In this document: piece by piece, positions 1 to 7,950 of the stretch | How positions within the stretch are numbered: position 1 is the first letter of the stretch | Layout: every line of letters starts with the position of its first letter | From: Propionibacterium acidifaciens DSM 21887 | Lineage (GTDB): Bacteria; Actinomycetota; Actinomycetes; Propionibacteriales; Propionibacteriaceae | Length of the DNA: 64,000 nucleotides | Reading direction: 5' to 3' | NCBI RefSeq assembly: GCF_000426605.1 | Contig: NZ_AUFR01000005.1 | Span: 1-64,000, forward strand | Made by a program: the position numbers and the translations under genes | Notes under the pieces: generated by a model | What the model was told of the DNA's origin: nothing | Seen by the model: the letters and a program-made list of their open reading frames with translations, nothing else | Databases searched by the model: none

Positions 1-137
1 TCGGCCTGGGTGCGGTTACGTCGGTGATAGACGAGGGTGAGTCTGATTTCCTGTTCGGTGGTCAGCGCCCGGGGCCTGCCTGTTCTCTGCGGGGGACGAG
101 GGTGGGTCTCGATGAGGATCGTGCACAAGGCTGCCAT
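1..137 (-). mobile_element. IS transposase, N-terminal fragment (cut by window edge)
   Basis: Reading from the ATG at 137 towards position 1, 45 codons stay open to the window edge. The product contains TGRPRALTTEQEIRLTLVYH, followed by a run like NRTQA. This looks like the helix-turn-helix start of IS5/IS1182-type DDE transposases, where LTLVYLRxNLTQAELA is typical. The DDE catalytic part lies outside the window. A TATCAT hexamer upstream (about 162-167, minus strand) could be its -10 box, within an element end marked by inverted repeats. Family assignment rests on a short stretch, so it is moderate; intactness cannot be judged. Confidence 0.55.
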
Positions 138-171
138 TGCGGCCGCGGAGAAACCTGTTGTATGATACACG

Positions 172-239
172 TGAGGACCTGTTTTGAGATTTTCGGCCTT
201 CGGCCATTGGTTGCTTTATTGTCTCAGGGCAGGTCCTCA
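172..239. repeat. Inverted repeat at probable IS end
   Basis: TGAGGACCTG at 172-181 is exactly inverted as CAGGTCCTCA at 230-239. The match continues imperfectly inwards (TGAGGACCTG, three variable bases, TGAGA in both arms). It lies just outside the transposase start, so it probably marks the element's terminal repeat or a palindromic insertion boundary. The region from 240 to metF holds no gene that I can see. Confidence 0.4.
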
Positions 240-355
240 TTGTCTGTTCCGACACGCCCGGGAGCGGGAATCACCGAAGATTCAAATCAGGAGTTTTGCA
301 TAACCCTCCACGAGCCCACCCCCAAGGAACAACCCTCAGGGACCACCCAGGGACC

Positions 356-1294
356 TCACCAAGAAACCCCCGCCAACCGCCCAAGAATCTCGAGGGTGGC
401 GACCGAGCGGTTCTGGGTGAAGAACTGGATGCCGGGCGCCCCACCGGCGAGCAGCTCACGGGCCAGTTCGGCGCAGAGGGCCGTGCCGACACCACGCACC
501 GCGGCGCGGTCGTCCCCGACGGCCCGCAGCCGGGCGACCATCTCGTCGGGCAGCGGAGCGCCCGACAGCTCGGCGAACCTGTCGATCTGGCCGATGGCGA
601 TGACCGGCATCATGCCGGCGATGACGGGCAGCCCGCAGCCGGCGTCGCGCAGCCGATCGACGAGCCGTCGGTAGGCGCCGGGGCGGAAGAACAGCTGGGT
701 GATGGCGAACTCGGCGCCGGCCGTCTGCTTGTCGCGCAGCACCTGCACGTCCCGCTCGGCGGTCGAACCCGGGTGCACGTCGGGGAAGGCGCCGACGCCG
801 ACGCAGAACTCGCCGCGGCTCTTGACGAGCTCCACCAGCTCGGTGGCGTTGGCCAGACCCTGCGGGTGCCGCTCCCACGGCACGAGCGGGCCGCCGGGCA
901 TGTCGCCGCGGATCGCGAGGACGTGGCGCACGCCCATCTCGCCGTAGCCGTCGATGACGGCCTTCAGCTCGTCGACGCTCTGGCCGGTGCAGGTCAGGTG
1001 ACCCATGACGCGCAGCCGCGTGCTGGCGAGGATGTCGCGCACGGCGTCGAGGGTGCGCTCGCGGCTGGAGCCGTTGGCGCCGTAGGTGACCGAGACGAAG
1101 TCGGGGTGCAGCGCCTCGAGCTGCTCGATGGACCGGTGCAGCACCGCTGCGCCCTCGTCGTCGCGGGGCGGGAAGAACTCCGCGCTGATGGTCGGCCGGT
1201 CGGCTCGGGCGAGCAACTGCGCGATGGTCTCATCGGGCCGGGAGTCCAGGCGGTCCTGCGGCGCCACTGCGGTGGGACGGTACTCGTGCTGCAC
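356..1294 (-). CDS. metF: 5,10-methylenetetrahydrofolate reductase
   Basis: This flavoenzyme reduces 5,10-methylene-THF to 5-methyl-THF in the cytoplasm, supplying the methyl group for methionine synthesis. The 312-residue product has the usual bacterial length. It shows the active-site start SAEFFPPRDDEG (about 37-48), VTYGANGSSRERT and the RGDMPGG loop of the TIM barrel. The start is GTG at 1294. No Shine-Dalgarno is visible, but TACGCT (1302-1307, minus) ends 7 nt before the GTG, which fits a leaderless mRNA. It diverges from the polyprenyl synthetase gene. The same neighbourhood (MTHFR, IdsA2, PknL) is known from mycobacteria. Confidence 0.93.
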   Translation of the reverse strand: MQHEYRPTAVAPQDRLDSRPDETIAQLLARADRPTISAEFFPPRDDEGAAVLHRSIEQLEALHPDFVSVTYGANGSSRERTLDAVRDILASTRLRVMGHLTCTGQSVDELKAVIDGYGEMGVRHVLAIRGDMPGGPLVPWERHPQGLANATELVELVKSRGEFCVGVGAFPDVHPGSTAERDVQVLRDKQTAGAEFAITQLFFRPGAYRRLVDRLRDAGCGLPVIAGMMPVIAIGQIDRFAELSGAPLPDEMVARLRAVGDDRAAVRGVGTALCAELARELLAGGAPGIQFFTQNRSVATLEILGRLAGVSW

Positions 1295-1301
1295 GGTTCA
1301 C

Positions 1302-1325
1302 AGCGTACCGGGCATCCACTAGGCT
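1302..1325. promoter_or_regulatory. Divergent leaderless promoters, metF / polyprenyl synthetase
   Basis: Within 38 bp between the two start codons, TACGCT (1302-1307, minus) lies 7 nt from the metF GTG. TAGGCT (1320-1325, plus) lies 7 nt from the synthetase GTG. Neither gene has a Shine-Dalgarno. Each hexamer is spaced as a -10 box whose transcript would begin at or near the start codon. No good -35 match is visible. Confidence 0.45.
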
Positions 1326-1332
1326 GCTGGGC

Positions 1333-2412
1333 GTGTCCGCCGCCATGTTCAGCCCCGACGACCCGGCCGGCCCGGCCTTCCGCGCCGCCATCGGTGCGCG
1401 CCTGGGCGACTTCCTCGACGACGCCTGCGCGCGTCTGGACGCGATCTCACCGGCGCTCGCCCCGCTCGGCGAGCTGGCCCTCGCCTTCACCGCCGGCGGC
1501 AAGCGGCTGCGTCCGGCCTTCTGCTACTGGGGCCATGCCGCCGTCGCCGGCCAGCCCGACGATCCGGCCCCGCTCCTCGACGCCGCCGCGAGCTTCGATC
1601 TGCTGCACGTCGCGGCCCTCGTGCACGACGACGTGATCGACGCCTCGGACACCCGCCGGGGGCAGGCCTCGGCCCACCGCCAGCTCGAGGCCCGGCACGT
1701 CGACCGGTCGGGGGCCGGCGACCCGGCCGCCTTCGGGCGCGCCGGGGCGATCCTCCTCGGCGACCTGCTGACCGCCTGGTCCGATGAGCTCGTCGGCCGC
1801 TCGGGCCTGCCGCCCGCGGTGCTGGCCCGGGCGCACACCGTGCTCGACGAGGTCCGCACCGAGGTCAACGCGGGGCAGTTCCTCGACATGGCGGCGGAGG
1901 CCGGGCTGGCCGGCGGAGACGACCCGGTCGCGGTCGCCGAGCGCGTCGTCGAGTTCAAGACCGCCCGGTACACCGTCATCCGTCCCCTGCAGTACGGTGC
2001 CGCCCTGGCCGGGGCCGACCCGGCGACGCTCGAGGGCCTCGCGCGACTCGGCTCGCCGCTGGGCCGGGCCTTCCAGCTCCGGGACGATCTGCTCGGCGTC
2101 TTCGGCGACGAGGCCCGCACGGGCAAACCGGCAGGCGACGACCTGCGCGAGGGCAAGCGCACCGTGCTCGTCGCAGAGGCCCTGGCCGTCGAGCCGCGGA
2201 TCCTCGACTTCCTCGGGCGGCCGCTGAGCGCCCCGGAGCTGGAACGGGCCCGGGCCCTGCTCGTCGACTGCGGCGCCCTCGCCCGCGTCGAGGAGCGCAT
2301 CGGCGCCGACGGCGAGCGCGCCCGAGCGGCCCTGTCCCGGCTCGACGTCACCACCGAGGGGCGCACCGCGCTGGGCGCCCTCATCGAGGTCTGCCTCGTC
2401 CGCGAGTCCTGA
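1333..2412 (+). CDS. Polyprenyl diphosphate synthase (IdsA-like)
   Basis: A trans-isoprenyl diphosphate synthase that extends allylic diphosphates with isopentenyl diphosphate, giving precursors for polyprenols, quinones or carotenoids. It has 359 residues. It has the GGKRLRP substrate motif, the first aspartate-rich motif LVHDDVIDASDTRRG and the second, FQLRDDLLGVFGDEARTGKP. Chain length cannot be set from sequence alone. The start is GTG at 1333; an ATG at 1345 is the alternative, but the TAGGCT hexamer 7 nt before the GTG favours 1333 and a leaderless mRNA. Its position next to metF and the PASTA kinase matches the mycobacterial idsA2-pknL locus, although mptA and Rv2175c-type genes are missing between them here. 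Confidence 0.9.
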   Translation: MSAAMFSPDDPAGPAFRAAIGARLGDFLDDACARLDAISPALAPLGELALAFTAGGKRLRPAFCYWGHAAVAGQPDDPAPLLDAAASFDLLHVAALVHDDVIDASDTRRGQASAHRQLEARHVDRSGAGDPAAFGRAGAILLGDLLTAWSDELVGRSGLPPAVLARAHTVLDEVRTEVNAGQFLDMAAEAGLAGGDDPVAVAERVVEFKTARYTVIRPLQYGAALAGADPATLEGLARLGSPLGRAFQLRDDLLGVFGDEARTGKPAGDDLREGKRTVLVAEALAVEPRILDFLGRPLSAPELERARALLVDCGALARVEERIGADGERARAALSRLDVTTEGRTALGALIEVCLVRES

Positions 2413-2528
2413 GCCCGTCGCCGGGCCCTCGCATCGGCCTGGCGTCGGACCCCGGCGCCCCCGCGGAGCACGGGTCATTCCCGGGACCGCCCCCTGCCGG
2501 CCCTCCCCCGGACGATGAGTTGCTTTTC

Positions 2529-2557
2529 AACGAAACAGCGTCGGCAGGTGTTTCGTT
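2529..2557. promoter_or_regulatory. Inverted repeat upstream of pknL promoter
   Basis: AACGAAACA (2529-2537) is perfectly inverted as TGTTTCGTT (2549-2557) around an 11-bp spacer. It lies in an AT-richer patch just upstream of the presumed -35 of pknL, as an operator or activator site would. Confidence 0.4.
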
Positions 2558-2586
2558 CGACCTCGCCCATCTCGACGCCCTACACT
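2556..2586 (+). promoter_or_regulatory. Candidate pknL promoter
   Basis: TACACT at 2581-2586 resembles a -10 box, the same sequence as in the str operon promoter. The -35 is weak (TTCGAC, spaced 19). Transcription from about 2593 would leave a leader of roughly 45 nt containing GGAG 8 nt before the GTG start. Confidence 0.4.
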
Positions 2587-2638
2587 GGCTCACAGGCTTG
2601 CACGGCCTTCCTTCCCCGACCGTGTTTGGAGCAACACC

Positions 2639-4873
2639 GTGACCAGAAATGGCACTGTTGACCCTCTGGTGGGTCATGTGCTGGACGACCGCTACGAGAT
2701 CCTGCAGAAGCTGGCTCGTGGCGGCATGGCCACGGTGTACCGCGCCCAGGATCTGAGGCTCGGCCGCATCGTCGCGGTGAAGGTCATGCACGACGACCTC
2801 GACGAGTCCCAGGACACCGACTTCGCCCGCAAGTTCGACCGCGAGGCTCGGGCGGCGGCCGCCCTGACCGACTCGCACGTCGTCGGCGTCTTCGACCAGG
2901 GCATCGACCACGGCCGCCCGTACATCGTCATGGAGTTCGTCGAGGGCTGCACACTGCGCAATCTCATCACGCGCGAGGCGCCGTTCGACCCCGAGCGCGC
3001 CCTCAGCCTCATCGAGCCCGTCGCGGCCGCCCTGGCGGCGGCCCACGAGTCCGGTCTGGTGCACCGCGACGTCAAGCCCGAGAACGTCCTCATCGGGGAC
3101 AAGGGCCAGATCAAGGTGGGCGACTTCGGCTTGGCGCGCGCCGCCAGCGCCAAGACGATCACCGTCGCCAAGGGCAACGTCATCGGCACGGTCAGCTACC
3201 TCCCGCCCGAGATCGTCGCCCAGACGCACGCGGACGCCCGCTCCGACATCTACTCGACCGGCATCGTCCTCTACGAGCTGCTGACCGGCGAGAAGCCCTA
3301 CACGGGCGAGAACCTCCAGGTCGCCTACGCGCACGTCCACCGGTCGGTGCCCGCGCCGTCCCGGACGCTGCGCCGCAACGGCCACGCCCCGGTGCCCGAC
3401 TATGTGGACGCCCTCGTCGCCGCGTGCACGCGCCGCGATCCCGACCGCCGTCCGGCCGACGGCCACGAGCTGCTCTCCCGGGTGCGGCGCGCCCGCGCCG
3501 CCGCAGCGGCCGGCGTGACGCACGACGAATCGCTGGCCATGGTCATGTACCCGCCCGGCTGGCGCGAGGGCCGCCACTGGTCCGCCGGGAGCGCCGGCCG
3601 CGAGCACGCCGACACCGAGCCGATCCGCCTCGCCTCGAGGGCGGAGCGTCGCGAGTACGTCGGAGCCTCGAGCGTCTCGGGGCCGGTGCCCTCGCGCGCC
3701 CGCGGCACCGGTCCGTCCCGGTCGGGCCCGACGAGCCCCCGGGTGCACCCGAACCGGGTGCGCGGCCGGCAGCGCCCCGGGGAGGCGGCACGGCCCCCCT
3801 CCGGCGGCTGGCGGCCGGTCGGGGCCCCGACGCGCCCCGCCGCGCCGGTCAGCCCGGTGGACTACCGCGACCACCTCTCGCAGACCGGCTCGCACCAGCT
3901 GCCCCGCAACCCGCAGCCCCACGGCCCCCTGCCCCGCAGCCAGCGCACACCGCTGTTCCCCGAGATCGTCAACGACCCGGTGCACCGGCGCCGACGCGGC
4001 CTCGTCGCAACGCTGCTCGTCCTCGTCCTCGCCGCCGTCATCGGCGTGAGCTCCTGGTGGTTCGCCGCCGGCCGCTTCACCGAGACCCCGGCCATGGCGG
4101 GCATGAGCCAGGCCGACGCGATCGGCGCCGCCCAGCAGGCCGATCTCACGGTCAACGTCGAGCAGCAGTACAGCGACGACGTGGCAGCCGGCGTCGTCAT
4201 CTCGACCGACCCGACGGCCGGGACGAGGGTCGAGCGCAGAGCGCAGATCGACACCGTCGTCTCGGCGGGGCCGCAGACCTACGCGATGCCGAACGTCGTG
4301 GGCCTGTCCCAGGACGCCGCCTCGAGTGCGCTCGTCGGCGCCCACCTGGCCGTCGGTTCGGTGACCGGGGAGTACTCCGACACCGTCGACAGCGGCAGGG
4401 TCGTCTCGGCCGGCGCCGAGGCGGGCTCCCAGGTCGTCCACGACACGGCCGTCGACCTGGTCGTCTCGATGGGTCCTGCGCCCGTCGCGGTGACCGACTG
4501 CACGGGACGGTCCGCCGCGGACGCCCGGAGCACGCTGGAGGCGGCCGGCTTCACCGTGACGACCGAGGAGAAGCCCTCGGCGGACGTCGAGGCGGGCAAG
4601 GTCATCTCGCAGGACCCGGCCTCCGGGCAGCTGCAGGCCGGCAGCGAGATCCACCTGGTCGTCTCGAGCGGCGCCGAGCAGGTCGCGGTTCCGGACGTGC
4701 GCGCCCGCACGACCGCCGACGCACGCTCGACCCTCGAGGCGGCCGGCTTCACCGTCGAGCAGAAGTACGTGGACGAGAGCGCCTCGACCCACCTCGACCG
4801 GGTGCAGCGGACCGACCCGGTGCGCGGCACGAGGCTGGCCAAGGGCTCCACCGTGACGATCTACGTCATCTGA
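2639..4873 (+). CDS. pknL: PASTA-domain Ser/Thr protein kinase, PknL type
   Basis: A membrane-spanning Hanks-type kinase whose outer PASTA repeats are expected to sense peptidoglycan. It has 744 residues. The kinase domain (about 19-285) is complete: ARGGMATVY glycine loop, K48 in VAVKV, HRDVKPEN with catalytic D144, DFG at 162-164 and a GTxxYLPPE activation end. A proline- and arginine-rich linker follows, then one membrane segment (about 457-477). Four PASTA repeats occupy roughly 480-545, 549-610, 617-678 and 683-744. The GTG start at 2639 has GGAG 8 nt upstream. The name rests on the metF-idsA-pknL neighbourhood; the corynebacterial PknL also carries PASTA repeats. Confidence 0.9.
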   Translation: MTRNGTVDPLVGHVLDDRYEILQKLARGGMATVYRAQDLRLGRIVAVKVMHDDLDESQDTDFARKFDREARAAAALTDSHVVGVFDQGIDHGRPYIVMEFVEGCTLRNLITREAPFDPERALSLIEPVAAALAAAHESGLVHRDVKPENVLIGDKGQIKVGDFGLARAASAKTITVAKGNVIGTVSYLPPEIVAQTHADARSDIYSTGIVLYELLTGEKPYTGENLQVAYAHVHRSVPAPSRTLRRNGHAPVPDYVDALVAACTRRDPDRRPADGHELLSRVRRARAAAAAGVTHDESLAMVMYPPGWREGRHWSAGSAGREHADTEPIRLASRAERREYVGASSVSGPVPSRARGTGPSRSGPTSPRVHPNRVRGRQRPGEAARPPSGGWRPVGAPTRPAAPVSPVDYRDHLSQTGSHQLPRNPQPHGPLPRSQRTPLFPEIVNDPVHRRRRGLVATLLVLVLAAVIGVSSWWFAAGRFTETPAMAGMSQADAIGAAQQADLTVNVEQQYSDDVAAGVVISTDPTAGTRVERRAQIDTVVSAGPQTYAMPNVVGLSQDAASSALVGAHLAVGSVTGEYSDTVDSGRVVSAGAEAGSQVVHDTAVDLVVSMGPAPVAVTDCTGRSAADARSTLEAAGFTVTTEEKPSADVEAGKVISQDPASGQLQAGSEIHLVVSSGAEQVAVPDVRARTTADARSTLEAAGFTVEQKYVDESASTHLDRVQRTDPVRGTRLAKGSTVTIYVI

Positions 4874-4887
4874 GCCCCGTCCCGGAT

Positions 4888-4909
4888 CCCGCGGCCAGGC
4901 GGCCGCGGG
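4888..4909. terminator. Bidirectional terminator between pknL and pseudokinase
   Basis: CCCGCGGCC (4888-4896) pairs with GGCCGCGGG (4901-4909) across a 4-nt loop, in the short gap between two convergent genes. There is no T run, as is common in high-GC actinobacteria. Confidence 0.5.
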
Positions 4910-4939
4910 TCGCGCAGTCCCGCCCCGGGCCGGCCCCGG

Positions 4940-5989
4940 TCAGAGCAGCAGGCGAGCCCCCACCACCACCGCGGCGACGAGCGCGCACGCCAGCACGACG
5001 AGCAGCGCCCGCCGGCCCCTCCGGCCGCCGACGACCGCCGGCTCGCCGGACGAGGGGACCGCCGGGACGTCCCCCGCGGGCTCCGGGTCCCGGATGACGC
5101 GGACCATGTGCTCGCTCACGCGTGCCGGCAGAGGCCCGCCGACGCCCCAGTCGGGCGGCAGGTCCGGGGTGAGGTCCTCGACGACGAAGGGCGCGGCGAA
5201 GCGCACCGCGGGGCCCTCCTGGGCGTTGAGGGCGGCCCGCACGGCGGCGAGCTCGGCGCGGGCAGCCGACGCGCTGGGGGTCCGGGACGCGGCCGTGGCC
5301 AGCAGGTGCGAGAGGAAATCGCCGACCGGCGTGCCGCGGTGACGGGCCGGCACCTCGGCCCCTCCACGGGCCACGGCCCCGGCCGAGGGGCGACGCCCCG
5401 TGAGCATCTGGACCAGCAGGGCTCCCACCGAGTAGAGGTCCTGCACCGGCTCCGGGGCGGCGCCGGAGAAGGCCTCGAGCGACATGTACCCGGGGACGCC
5501 GACCACCGGGCCGACCCCGCGGGCGCTCCCGGGGGCCGCAGCCTCCGCCACCCCGCCGAGACCGCCGAGGAGCACATGGGGGCGCCGGCCCGCGCGCAGC
5601 ACGACGACGCGGTCGCCGAGGGCGCGGTGGACGAGCCCGACGCCGTGCAGCACGCCGAGGGCCGCCAGCACCTGGTCCGTGATCTCCAGGGCGTTGTCGA
5701 CGTCGATCGGCTCGTGGTCCGCCATCCGGTCGGCGAGCAGTTGGCCGGGGACGAGGGGGCCGACGACGAGCGCCGTGCCGTGGTCGGTGCAGCAGCCGAC
5801 GGGAACCGCCAGATGGGCACCGGCGCGGGGGATCCGGCCGAGCAGCTCGGCCAGGTCCTCGGAGGCGTCCTCGATGAGCCGACCGACCCGGTAGACGCGG
5901 TCGCGGGCGTCCCAGACCCGGTTCAGCGGTGCCGGCGGCCCGGCGAGGGCATCGACCAGTTCGTAGCGTTCAGCGAAGACATCACCCAT
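4940..5989 (-). CDS. Membrane-anchored pseudokinase
   Basis: A 349-residue protein-kinase-like protein ending in a single membrane segment (last ~22 residues, rich in L, V and A, after an RRGRR stop-transfer patch). The fold is recognisable: FAERYELVDALAG at the start, VGLVHRALGDRVVVL where the catalytic loop belongs, VPGYMSLEAFSG for the activation segment end, and DLYSVGALLVQMLTGRRP. The catalytic features are missing: no VAIK lysine, HRD has become HRA (121-123), and DFG is replaced by LGG. It is therefore probably a catalytically dead signalling partner, perhaps of the convergent PknL. The ATG at 5989 is chosen because the kinase fold begins there; an ATG at 6004 is possible. The longer in-frame extension upstream runs through repeats and is unlikely to be coding. 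Confidence 0.75.
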   Translation of the reverse strand: MGDVFAERYELVDALAGPPAPLNRVWDARDRVYRVGRLIEDASEDLAELLGRIPRAGAHLAVPVGCCTDHGTALVVGPLVPGQLLADRMADHEPIDVDNALEITDQVLAALGVLHGVGLVHRALGDRVVVLRAGRRPHVLLGGLGGVAEAAAPGSARGVGPVVGVPGYMSLEAFSGAAPEPVQDLYSVGALLVQMLTGRRPSAGAVARGGAEVPARHRGTPVGDFLSHLLATAASRTPSASAARAELAAVRAALNAQEGPAVRFAAPFVVEDLTPDLPPDWGVGGPLPARVSEHMVRVIRDPEPAGDVPAVPSSGEPAVVGGRRGRRALLVVLACALVAAVVVGARLLL

Positions 5990-6139
5990 GGTGCCGACAA
6001 GCATGCCACCAACGGGCCCGCCACGGGCATCGTGACCGCCCACGGGTGGCGCGCACGAGGGGTCGCCGGTGGGCCGGACGGGTGCACGGCGACGTCCCGG
6101 CCCCCCGCGCGCCGGCCCGGAATGGACCCCATTCCGCAC

Positions 6140-6284
6140 ACGCGCGAGGGGCGCCGTGCCGTCATTTCTGACGGCGGATCCCGCACGAGCGAGGGGCGGC
6201 CGTACCATTACGTGGTGTACTGTCCGCCCCCTGCCGTACCCCGCGCACGCGCGAGGGGCGGCCCCCTCCGGGGCCGCCCCTCGC
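6140..6284. repeat. Three copies of a terminator-arm repeat upstream of pseudokinase
   Basis: The 308-bp gap 5990-6297 holds three near-copies of GCACGCGCGAGGGGCGGC, around 6140, 6182 and 6244. The last is the left arm of the rplO terminator. Between copies two and three, GTACC and GGTGTAC form a further small inverted repeat (about 6203-6221). The copies probably descend from one hairpin; a protein-binding role for the pseudokinase promoter is possible. Confidence 0.45.
6251..6284 (-). terminator. Terminator of the S10-spc ribosomal operon
   Basis: A perfect 15-bp stem (GCGAGGGGCGGCCCC, 6251-6265, with its inverse at 6270-6284) around the loop CTCC lies 13 nt beyond the rplO stop codon. It closes the ribosomal block before the pseudokinase gene. 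Confidence 0.8.
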
Positions 6285-6297
6285 GACGGGACCGTTC

Positions 6298-6741
6298 TCA
6301 ACGCTCGGTGACGCTGCCTCCGGCCCTCTCGATCTTCTCCTTGGCGGAGGCGCTGAACCGGTCGGCGGTGATGTCGAGCCTGACGCTCAGTTCGCCGTCC
6401 CCCAGCACCTTGACCGGCCTGCCGCCGCGGACGAGTCCCGCGGCGACGAGGTCCTCGACGCCGACGGCACCGCCGTCCGGGAAGTGCTCGGCGATCCGGG
6501 CCACGTTCACGGGCTGGTACTCCACCCGGAACGGATTCTGGAAGCCGCGCAGCTTCGGCATGCGCATGTGCATCGGCATCTGACCGCCCTCGAAGCTCTC
6601 GGGCACGTTCTTGCGCGCGCCCGTGCCCTTGGTACCACGGCCGGCCGTCTTGCCGCCCTTGCCGGCCTCGCCCCGGCCGACACGCTTCCTGGGGCGGTTC
6701 GCACCGGGTGCGGGGCGCAGGTGGTGGACCTTGATCGCCAT
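6298..6741 (-). CDS. rplO: 50S ribosomal protein L15
   Basis: L15 binds 23S rRNA late in large-subunit assembly. The product starts [13 protein letters not shown] and has the glycine-rich [18 protein letters not shown] segment and a C-terminal L15 core (about 147 residues, normal). A GTG at 6747 overlaps the rpmD stop (GTGA), but GAGGTGA lies 8 nt before the ATG at 6741 and only 2 nt before the GTG, so the ATG is preferred. It is the last gene of the operon here; secY, which normally follows, is absent. Confidence 0.95.
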   Translation of the reverse strand: MAIKVHHLRPAPGANRPRKRVGRGEAGKGGKTAGRGTKGTGARKNVPESFEGGQMPMHMRMPKLRGFQNPFRVEYQPVNVARIAEHFPDGGAVGVEDLVAAGLVRGGRPVKVLGDGELSVRLDITADRFSASAKEKIERAGGSVTER

Positions 6742-6743
6742 GC

Positions 6744-6926
6744 TCACTTCACCTCTTCCACGGTGACCAGGTGGCGCGCAGCGCGGATCATACCGCGGAT
6801 CTCCGGCCGATCGGGCTGCGTGACGGTGTCACCAATTCGCTTCAGACCGAGGGCCCGCACGCTCGCCCTGATGGCGGGCTTCTGGGCCACGGTCGACTTG
6901 ATCTGCGTGATCCTCAGGTCTGCCAT
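6744..6926 (-). CDS. rpmD: 50S ribosomal protein L30
   Basis: A 60-residue L30 with the typical bacterial start [16 protein letters not shown] and [10 protein letters not shown] followed by a [10 protein letters not shown] end. Its ATG shares one base with the rpsE stop (TGATG), so the two are translationally coupled. It lies between rpsE and rplO in standard spc order. Confidence 0.96.
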   Translation of the reverse strand: MADLRITQIKSTVAQKPAIRASVRALGLKRIGDTVTQPDRPEIRGMIRAARHLVTVEEVK

Positions 6927-7540
6927 CAGGCCGACACCTCCGCTTCCTGACGGGCGCGCAGCAGGGCGGCCGGGGCGATGTCCTCGACCGACTTGCCGCG
7001 GCGCTTAGCGATCTGCTCGGGCTCCTCGAGCATCTGGAGGGCCTCGACAGTGGCGTGGACCACGTTGATGGCGTTCGGCGAGCCGAGAGACTTGGCCAGC
7101 ACGTCGTGCACGCCGGCGCATTCGAGGACCGCGCGGGCCGAACCACCGGCGATGACGCCGGTGCCCGGGGATGCCGGACGCAGCATGACGACGCCGGCCG
7201 CCTTCTCGCCCTGCACGGGGTGCGGGATGGTGCGCTGGATCAGCGGCACCCTGAAGAAGTGCTTCTTGGCCTCCTCGACGCCCTTGGCGATCGCCGCGGG
7301 CACCTCCTTGGCCTTGCCGTAGCCGACGCCCACGGTGCCCTCGCCGTCGCCCACCACGACGAGCGCGGTGAAGCTGAAGCGGCGGCCGCCCTGGACGACC
7401 TTGGACACGCGGTTGATGGCGACGACGCGCTCCAAGTACTCGTCCTTGCGCTCGTTCTGCTTGTCGCGGCTCCGACGGTCGTCACGGCCGCGACGGTCAC
7501 CGCTCTGGCGGCTGTTGGCGCCGCGCTGGGATGTGTTCAT
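6926..7540 (-). CDS. rpsE: 30S ribosomal protein S5
   Basis: S5 belongs to the small-subunit decoding and fidelity region. It has 204 residues. The N-terminal tail is rich in R, D and S (about 1-35). Then come the double-stranded RNA-binding domain ([20 protein letters not shown]) and the C-terminal domain with [19 protein letters not shown]. The start is ATG at 7540, where the S5 sequence begins (MNTSQRGAN); upstream in-frame codons belong to rplR in another frame. Confidence 0.96.
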   Translation of the reverse strand: MNTSQRGANSRQSGDRRGRDDRRSRDKQNERKDEYLERVVAINRVSKVVQGGRRFSFTALVVVGDGEGTVGVGYGKAKEVPAAIAKGVEEAKKHFFRVPLIQRTIPHPVQGEKAAGVVMLRPASPGTGVIAGGSARAVLECAGVHDVLAKSLGSPNAINVVHATVEALQMLEEPEQIAKRRGKSVEDIAPAALLRARQEAEVSA

Positions 7541-7560
7541 CGCTTTTCCTAATCCTTCCG

Positions 7561-7950
7561 TCAGAGACTCAGACCGGCCTTGCGGGCGCCGTCGGCGACC
7601 GCGGCGACGCGACCGTGGTACTGGTTGCCGGCGCGATCGAAGACGACCTGCTCGATCCCGGCGTCCTTGGCGCGCCGGCCGACGAGCTCGCCGACCCTCG
7701 CGGCCTTGGCCTTCTTGTCGCCGTCGAGGGCGCGCACGTCCTTCTCCATGGTGGAGGCCGAGACGAGCGTGACGCCGGCGACGTCGTCGATGACCTGCGC
7801 CACCATGTGGCGGGCGCTGCGGGTGACGACCAGGCGCGGGCGCTCCGGGTAGCCGAAGATCTTCTTGCGGCCGCGCTTCTGACGACGCAGCCGGGCGGAC
7901 CTGCGGGCGGCGAGGTGCTTCTGATGATTGATGTTGACCGCCATGATCAC
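7561..7950 (-). CDS. rplR: 50S ribosomal protein L18
   Basis: L18 helps bring 5S rRNA into the large subunit. The product shows [20 protein letters not shown] and a C-terminal [20 protein letters not shown], typical of the family. Two starts compete. GTG at 7950 overlaps the rplF stop (GTGA) and has GGAAGG 7 nt upstream; ATG at 7944 is 6 nt further in. The GTG has the better Shine-Dalgarno spacing and is kept (129 residues). Confidence 0.94.
   Translation of the reverse strand: MIMAVNINHQKHLAARRSARLRRQKRGRKKIFGYPERPRLVVTRSARHMVAQVIDDVAGVTLVSASTMEKDVRALDGDKKAKAARVGELVGRRAKDAGIEQVVFDRAGNQYHGRVAAVADGARKAGLSL

Noticed and set aside
2381-4792. An 803-codon minus-strand frame opposite pknL
   Set aside because: The plus strand encodes a clear kinase with PASTA repeats. 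The antisense product has no domain and its frame is open because of GC bias.
5990-6301. N-terminal extension of the pseudokinase by 104 codons
   Set aside because: The extension reads through the repeat copies and the rplO terminator and is Arg/Gly/Pro-rich. The kinase fold starts at the ATG at 5989.
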